Assembly (NCBI GenBank): GCA_030600655.1
Contig: JAUVLP010000008.1
Span: 1-46,817 of the forward strand
Direction: 5' to 3'
Length of the DNA stretch: 46,817 nucleotides
From: Candidatus Eiseniibacteriota bacterium
GTDB lineage: Bacteria > Joyebacterota > Joyebacteria > Joyebacterales > Joyebacteraceae
The stretch's first letter is position 1, and each line of letters begins with the position of its first letter. Below the pieces are notes generated by a model. The model did no database searches and had not been told where the DNA came from. It saw only the letters and a list, made by a program, of their open reading frames with translations. Position numbers and translations under genes: made by a program. This document shows, piece by piece, positions 42,750 to 46,817 of the stretch.

Positions 42750-44816
42750 GTGACGAATTCAGCGATCAGATGTGGGATGGAGGATTGTCGGCGCCGGGTG
42801 CTGGTGCTGCTCGGGATCGGTATGATTCTGACGGTGCTGGTGTTGGGGTGGCCGCACGCAGCGAGCGCAGATGTGTCCTACCCACGGATCGCGAACATCT
42901 ATTTCCCGACGCTGATCGGCGCGGACCTGGAGAAGCTGGCTCGGTATGATGTGCTTGTTCTCGCGAAACGCGGGGAGGAATGGTACAGGGACGAGCTTGC
43001 AGAGCTTAGGGAATTGAACCCTGATATCACGCTTCTTGTTCACATGCCGGTCGGGTACGCGGGAGATTGGGAAGAGCCTTCGATCAACGGGGACATGTGG
43101 GCGAAGTTGTTTGAGGACGACTGGTGGATGAGAGATTCTGCAGGAGACAGGGTCAGGCTTGGGTGCGGTGATTACGTTCTGAATGTATCCACGATGTGCC
43201 CGGAGAATTCGCGAGGACAGATGCTTTGCGACTGGCTGCCGAAGTTCATCGCTGACCGGCTTGGTCCAGGGGGGTTGTGGGATGGCGTCTATCTCGACTA
43301 TTGCATGGATGATATCAGCTGGGTGAACGAATCGCTCGTCGGGCTGATGGATGCGGACAGGAACGGGGCGGGCGATGTGGCGTCTGAGCTGGACGCAGCG
43401 TGGAGAGCTGGTATGGAACGCGTCGTGTCGAGACTCCGCGGGTTCGTAGGGCCCGAGTACATCATTATGACGAACGGCAACAACACGTTGTACGAGAGTT
43501 GCGACGGATCGACGCGTGAGGACTTCCCGAACATGCACGGTGGCTGGTACGAGAACATCACCAACAGTGAGCACGGATACCAGGCGATTCAATCCAACTA
43601 CCGTCGTCCATCCATCAACATAATCAACGCCATCTATCACGGTGCAGCCGACCCCGAGGAGGAGATGCCCGGTGGTGCAGAGCGAAAGCTGCGCTACACG
43701 CTCGCCAGTACATTGGTATATGGCGACGGGTACTTTTCCTTCGATGGAGGAGGCGGACTTCCCGATCACTGTCAGATGTGGTGGAGTGAGCTCTACGATC
43801 TCGATCTGGGCGAGCCATTGGGCAGGGCGGAGGATGTGGCCGTCTATCCCGGCGCCGCTCCGTGGGTCGAGCACCCTGAGATGATTCGCCTTCGAAGGTT
43901 CTCGAAGGGGCTCGTTGTTGTCAATCCGACCACCTGCTCTCAGAGTATACAGCTCAGTGGCGTTTACTACCCGGCCGATGGATTCAACGGGCGGTTCTTC
44001 CCGCTTGAGACGAGCGAGGCCCAGGTCGATATGGAGTACTATTCTGGGGCAATCTACGTTGGGAATGGTCGTGTGCTTGCCGGTGTACCGGCGGTCGAGT
44101 GTGAACTCCTCCAAGACGGGGATGTGAGGCTTGTCTGGAGTGAGGTCGATGGTGCGATCGAGTACAGTGTCTACCGCACGATCCCTCCGGGTAGCAGACC
44201 GGGAGTGGAGGAGCTCATTGCCGTTGTCAATAGCCCAACGTACTGTGAAAGCGCGGTTGGGAATCGTGGTGAGTACGCATATCGCGTGGCTCCGATAGAT
44301 GAATTCGGATGTGAAGGTCAGCTGTCCGCTCCGGTCGCGGCATTAGCAGATAATTCTAGCGACCTGTCTGTGTTGACAATGGCTGATTGGCCGGACGGGC
44401 AGCCTGATCTTCCGTGGCGCGAGCCAGGTAGGCCGGAGATACACGTAGCGGAGATGAGTGGTGGCCGTGATCCGGAACAGAGGGACATTGGGCTTCCAGA
44501 GTCCGGCAGTGGTGATCCAGTCGCAGCGACGCTTCACGGCTGTGCGCCGAACCCGGTGCACAATGAGGCCGTGATCTCATTTGTCATCAGCGACGATGAT
44601 CGCTGGAACGGATCGCGGCATGTGACGCTTGCCATTTACACGGTAGCTGGGCGGTGTGTCTCGAAGATCCTGGACACCGAACTGGTCCCGGGGGAGCACT
44701 CGGTCGTGTGGAACAGGCGCACCAGCGTTGGCGCGCGGGCTCCTGCGGGGTGCTACCTCTATGCCTTGACGGTTGCCGGCAGAGTGATGAACGGCAAGAT
44801 GGTGCTGCTGCATTGA
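42750..44816 (+). CDS. Secreted putative glycoside hydrolase (GHL15-like) with FlgD-like C-terminal domain, copy 2
   Basis: 688 aa from GTG 42750 with GGAGGGGG seven bases upstream; the tracked GTG 27 bases earlier lacks a site. The signal peptide RRVLVLLGIGMILTVLVLGW probably ends at ASA. It aligns with copy 1 along its whole length: YPRIANIYFPTLIGADLEKL, VHMPVGYAGDW, WDGVYLDYCMDDISW (about 177), TNGNNTLYESCDGSTRE and GYFSFDGGGGLPDHC. The calcium-like loop is altered (DADRNGAGD). The C-terminus is again a fibronectin-like part and a FlgD-like end (LAIYTVAGRCVSKILD ... GKMVLLH), as in surface-sorted proteins of FCB-group bacteria. Substrate unknown; the polysaccharide made nearby is a candidate. 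Confidence 0.7.
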   Translation: MTNSAIRCGMEDCRRRVLVLLGIGMILTVLVLGWPHAASADVSYPRIANIYFPTLIGADLEKLARYDVLVLAKRGEEWYRDELAELRELNPDITLLVHMPVGYAGDWEEPSINGDMWAKLFEDDWWMRDSAGDRVRLGCGDYVLNVSTMCPENSRGQMLCDWLPKFIADRLGPGGLWDGVYLDYCMDDISWVNESLVGLMDADRNGAGDVASELDAAWRAGMERVVSRLRGFVGPEYIIMTNGNNTLYESCDGSTREDFPNMHGGWYENITNSEHGYQAIQSNYRRPSINIINAIYHGAADPEEEMPGGAERKLRYTLASTLVYGDGYFSFDGGGGLPDHCQMWWSELYDLDLGEPLGRAEDVAVYPGAAPWVEHPEMIRLRRFSKGLVVVNPTTCSQSIQLSGVYYPADGFNGRFFPLETSEAQVDMEYYSGAIYVGNGRVLAGVPAVECELLQDGDVRLVWSEVDGAIEYSVYRTIPPGSRPGVEELIAVVNSPTYCESAVGNRGEYAYRVAPIDEFGCEGQLSAPVAALADNSSDLSVLTMADWPDGQPDLPWREPGRPEIHVAEMSGGRDPEQRDIGLPESGSGDPVAATLHGCAPNPVHNEAVISFVISDDDRWNGSRHVTLAIYTVAGRCVSKILDTELVPGEHSVVWNRRTSVGARAPAGCYLYALTVAGRVMNGKMVLLH

Positions 44817-44851
44817 CGCATTGGGTGTCAATCGGCAGGACTGCATTCCAG

Positions 44852-44893
44852 GACGACAAGCGACGCGGCTGTTCGGCCGTGTCGCTTGTCGTC
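44852..44893 (+). terminator. Large perfect inverted repeat after the second hydrolase
   Basis: GACGACAAGCGAC (44852-44864) pairs with GTCGCTTGTCGTC (44881-44893); the inner CGGC/GCCG extends the stem around TGTTCG. It lies 36 bases after the stop and just before a promoter. The T-run is missing, so terminator is the most likely but not certain reading. Confidence 0.6.
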
Positions 44894-44905
44894 GTGTTGA
44901 GCATG

Positions 44906-44934
44906 TTGACAGCCGCGCTGCACGGTGCTAGCGT
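44906..44934 (+). promoter_or_regulatory. Possible promoter of the cvpA-clp unit
   Basis: TTGACA (44906-44911), 17 bases, TAGCGT (44929-44934). The -35 is perfect; the -10 is weak but TAG-type like other promoters here. Confidence 0.45.
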
Positions 44935-44981
44935 GTCAATCGAACAAACCGGCTGCTGGATTCCTCAGCTGAGGGGGAGCC

Positions 44982-45587
44982 ATGAACGTTGTCGATATTG
45001 CCATAGGAGTGATTCTGATTGTCGGATTGTTGTGGGGACTGTCGCGTGGCTTTATCCGAATGCTTTTCGGACTTGCCGCTCTCGTTCTGGGTATCATCGC
45101 TGCCGGGAGAATGTTCGCTTTCGTGGCGGAGAAAGCACTGTTCTTTCTGCCCGGTGAACGGGTATCAGAGGTGGCGGGTTTCGCAGTGGTCTTCCTTATC
45201 GTTTTCCTGGCGATCGTTCTCACCGGCCGTCTGATCGGCAAAGCGCTGAGACTGGCCGCGCTCGGTTGGTTGGATCGACTAGCGGGAGGTCTGCTCGGTT
45301 TCATCATGGCGTCTCTGTGGACGGGGGCATTCCTTCTTCTCGCCGTCATCGGTGGATTTCACCAAGGAAGGGTGCTCGCGAGTTCGAAACTTGCTCCTCA
45401 GGTCTTCGGCGTTACCGATGCGATAGTGATGATGATTCCTGAAGACGTCTGGAGCGATTTCGATGAGGACTATGAGCGTCTGAGGAAGGAGTGGGGAGAA
45501 GCTAAGGTGCGGAAGAGCACTGTTCTTGTATCGGTGGAAGCATCGGACGAGGATGTGAAGCGGGGCCGTGAGATCATCGCAACTTAG
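44982..45587 (+). CDS. cvpA: CvpA family inner-membrane protein
   Basis: 201 aa from ATG 44982 with GGGGGAG upstream. It has four hydrophobic segments: VVDIAIGVILIVGLLWGLSR, MLFGLAALVLGIIAAGRMF, EVAGFAVVFLIVFLAIVLTG and LDRLAGGLLGFIMASLWTGA, with the R-G-F-x-R loop after the first and the D-R-x-x-G-G-x-x-G signature of the fourth. The soluble C-terminal tail (about 130-201) is charged. CvpA is linked to colicin V production and envelope homeostasis; its molecular role is not settled. Only 27 bases separate it from the Clp-like gene. Confidence 0.85.
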   Translation: MNVVDIAIGVILIVGLLWGLSRGFIRMLFGLAALVLGIIAAGRMFAFVAEKALFFLPGERVSEVAGFAVVFLIVFLAIVLTGRLIGKALRLAALGWLDRLAGGLLGFIMASLWTGAFLLLAVIGGFHQGRVLASSKLAPQVFGVTDAIVMMIPEDVWSDFDEDYERLRKEWGEAKVRKSTVLVSVEASDEDVKRGREIIAT

Positions 45588-45614
45588 CCAGGCAAGTAGC
45601 GCGGAGGTGACGAA

Positions 45615-46817
45615 ATGGCGGACGAGCCCGAGCGGGGTCCAGCACGAGACGGCGCCGGCGAGCCCGTTGACGAAGCTACAATCAAGAAGGCGAAGCCGGA
45701 GAGCGCATCACCCGGTTCTTCAGGCGACGGTAATTGTGCGGAGTCCGGCGCTGTAGAGGAGGCCGATGTCCTTGGCCGGCTGGGCGTGGACATTACGGAG
45801 ATGGCTCTGGCCCAGGGCGCTGCGGATTTCGACCTTTGGACTGACGAGATATCGCGTGTTAAAGCAGTGCTTGAGAAGCGTGAGCGTCATGCGGCGATGC
45901 TTGTGGGCCCCCACGGTGTGGGAAAACGTGGGCTCGTGTTCTCCCTGGCGCTGCAGATAGCCGCCGGCGACGCTCCGCCGCACGTCGCGGGTCGCCGGAT
46001 CATCGAGCTTCCGTTTCACCGCGTGCTGGCGAGCGCGCGTCAATCTGGTGACTTCGAGCGGTTGGTGTTTACGGCGATGCGTCAGGCTGCCTCGCGCGAG
46101 AACACAATCCTTCTTATGAACAACTTCCCCGCCTTTCTGGGCATAAGCGGGGGTCCGAAAGCACTCTTCGATGCGTCCTATGCCGTGGAGATGGCATGCC
46201 AGCATCCGGGGCTCTATCTGCTCGGCGCGGCGACGCCCACCCTCCACAAAGCGGCTCTGAAAGGGTTGCCGTGGTTGGAGCGCGCGTTTTCGACCGTCTC
46301 AGTGTCCGAACCAGAGCGGGAGGCCGTTCTTGGACTTCTCAGCAAGGTGGCTGAGATGCTGGCTGAGTACCACGGTATCACGATCGGCAGCGATGCTATC
46401 GCGTCGGCCGTGGATCTCTCCAGCTACTATGTTAAGGAGAGAGTCCTTCCAGGTAAGGCCATGGAGTTGCTTGATGAGGCAGCGGCCCAGGCGGTATCTT
46501 CCGCTCCGCGGGGCGCGGAACGCCTGCGTCTTGACGCCTCGCATGTTGCGGGAGCGCTTTCTCACTGGGTCGGTATTCCTCCGGACAAGCTGGCCGGTGC
46601 AGTGAACCATGAACTGCTGGAACTCGAAGATTCGTTGATGAAGCGCGTCAAGGGTCAGGATTTCTGCATAAGGAAACTTGCCGACGTCATTCGCGTTTCG
46701 AGACTGGGTCTGAACGCGAATCCTCGGAGGCCGGACGGTGTCTTTCTGTTTGTGGGGCCGTCCGGGGTCGGCAAGAGCGAACTCGCGCGGGCACTGGCAG
46801 AGGAGCTGTACGGCTCG
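45615..46817 (+). CDS. Clp/Hsp100-like AAA+ ATPase with degenerate first AAA module (3' end beyond window)
   Basis: Not in the ORF track because it is open at the right edge; 401 codons are visible from ATG 45615 with GGAGGTGA upstream. The N-terminus is a polar tail (to about 50), not the Clp N-domain repeat. AAA-1 has Walker A VGPHGVGKRGLVF (about 97-109), but the Walker B site reads TILLMNNFPAFLG, Asn-Asn replacing the Asp-Glu pair. KAMELLDEAAAQAV and SHWVGIPPDKL match the ClpA/B/C linker region, and AAA-2 starts with Walker A FVGPSGVGKSELARAL (about 380-395). The two-module plan fits ClpB/ClpC-type unfoldases; the ATPase role of module 1 looks lost. A protease-binding loop, if any, lies outside the window. 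Confidence 0.8.
   Translation, partial: MADEPERGPARDGAGEPVDEATIKKAKPESASPGSSGDGNCAESGAVEEADVLGRLGVDITEMALAQGAADFDLWTDEISRVKAVLEKRERHAAMLVGPHGVGKRGLVFSLALQIAAGDAPPHVAGRRIIELPFHRVLASARQSGDFERLVFTAMRQAASRENTILLMNNFPAFLGISGGPKALFDASYAVEMACQHPGLYLLGAATPTLHKAALKGLPWLERAFSTVSVSEPEREAVLGLLSKVAEMLAEYHGITIGSDAIASAVDLSSYYVKERVLPGKAMELLDEAAAQAVSSAPRGAERLRLDASHVAGALSHWVGIPPDKLAGAVNHELLELEDSLMKRVKGQDFCIRKLADVIRVSRLGLNANPRRPDGVFLFVGPSGVGKSELARALAEELYGS

Noticed and set aside
42759-44114. 451-codon minus-strand ORF
   Set aside because: It is antisense to the second GHL15-like paralog, whose frame is supported by full-length similarity to copy 1.

Overview
The window is one stretch of a GC-rich (by eye near 60%) bacterial chromosome, with no mobile element, CRISPR array or rRNA. 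LPS-type genes (MsbA-like exporter, several ADP-heptosyltransferase-family enzymes, O-antigen ligase) point to an outer-membrane-bearing organism. Two secreted proteins end in FlgD-like / type-A sorting-like domains of the kind common in FCB-group and related uncultured phyla (Eisenbacteria, Krumholzibacteriota, Latescibacterota type). That placement is inference; the phylum cannot be fixed from this window.

Layout: (1) Bases 1-2284, minus strand: a large spermidine-synthase-like membrane protein that runs off the left edge and is absent from the ORF track. (2) 2576-15918, plus: a tightly packed lipopolysaccharide operon in which most junctions overlap (ATGA/GTGA). It holds GT9 and GT4 glycosyltransferases, an MsbA-like flippase, an O-antigen ligase, a GmhB-like phosphatase, a DUF3108 protein and a deoxyhypusine-synthase-like protein. 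(3) 15932-17098: a promoter, a long structured leader with an intrinsic terminator, a phosphoglycosyltransferase (the likely initiator of a lipid-linked polysaccharide) and a second terminator. (4) 17114-18795: a second promoter of the same design and a GT39 membrane glycosyltransferase. (5) 18799-37208: an exopolysaccharide locus opening with a sigma-54-type promoter. It encodes a Wza-like lipoprotein, a Wzz-like protein, an ExeA/XrtA-type ATPase, a BY-kinase-like ATPase, a polymerase/ligase, five GT4 enzymes, a heparinase II/III-family lyase, a GDP-mannose 6-dehydrogenase, a radical SAM protein, a polyprenyl diphosphate synthase and a GDP-mannose pyrophosphorylase. (6) 37222-39822: galT-glgA from their own promoter. 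(7) 39829-40259: a tRNA Gly-Cys-Leu cluster. (8) 40361-44816: two tandem paralogous secreted putative glycoside hydrolases, each behind a sigma-54-type promoter. (9) 44906 to the end: CvpA and a Clp-type AAA+ ATPase that runs off the right edge.

Taken together the window is a cell-envelope polysaccharide region. The first block builds and flips LPS core/O-antigen. The second makes a Wzy-type exopolysaccharide that probably contains mannuronic acid, because GDP-mannose synthesis and GDP-mannose oxidation are both encoded, with a uronate-type lyase in the same operon. No Wzx flippase is visible. Sigma-54-type promoters at the export operon and at both secreted hydrolases suggest these units are co-regulated. 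The most novel-looking elements are the structured leader before the phosphoglycosyltransferase, the shared sigma-54 sites with dyads, the tandem hydrolases, the radical SAM gene in the exopolysaccharide operon, and several family members lacking expected catalytic residues.
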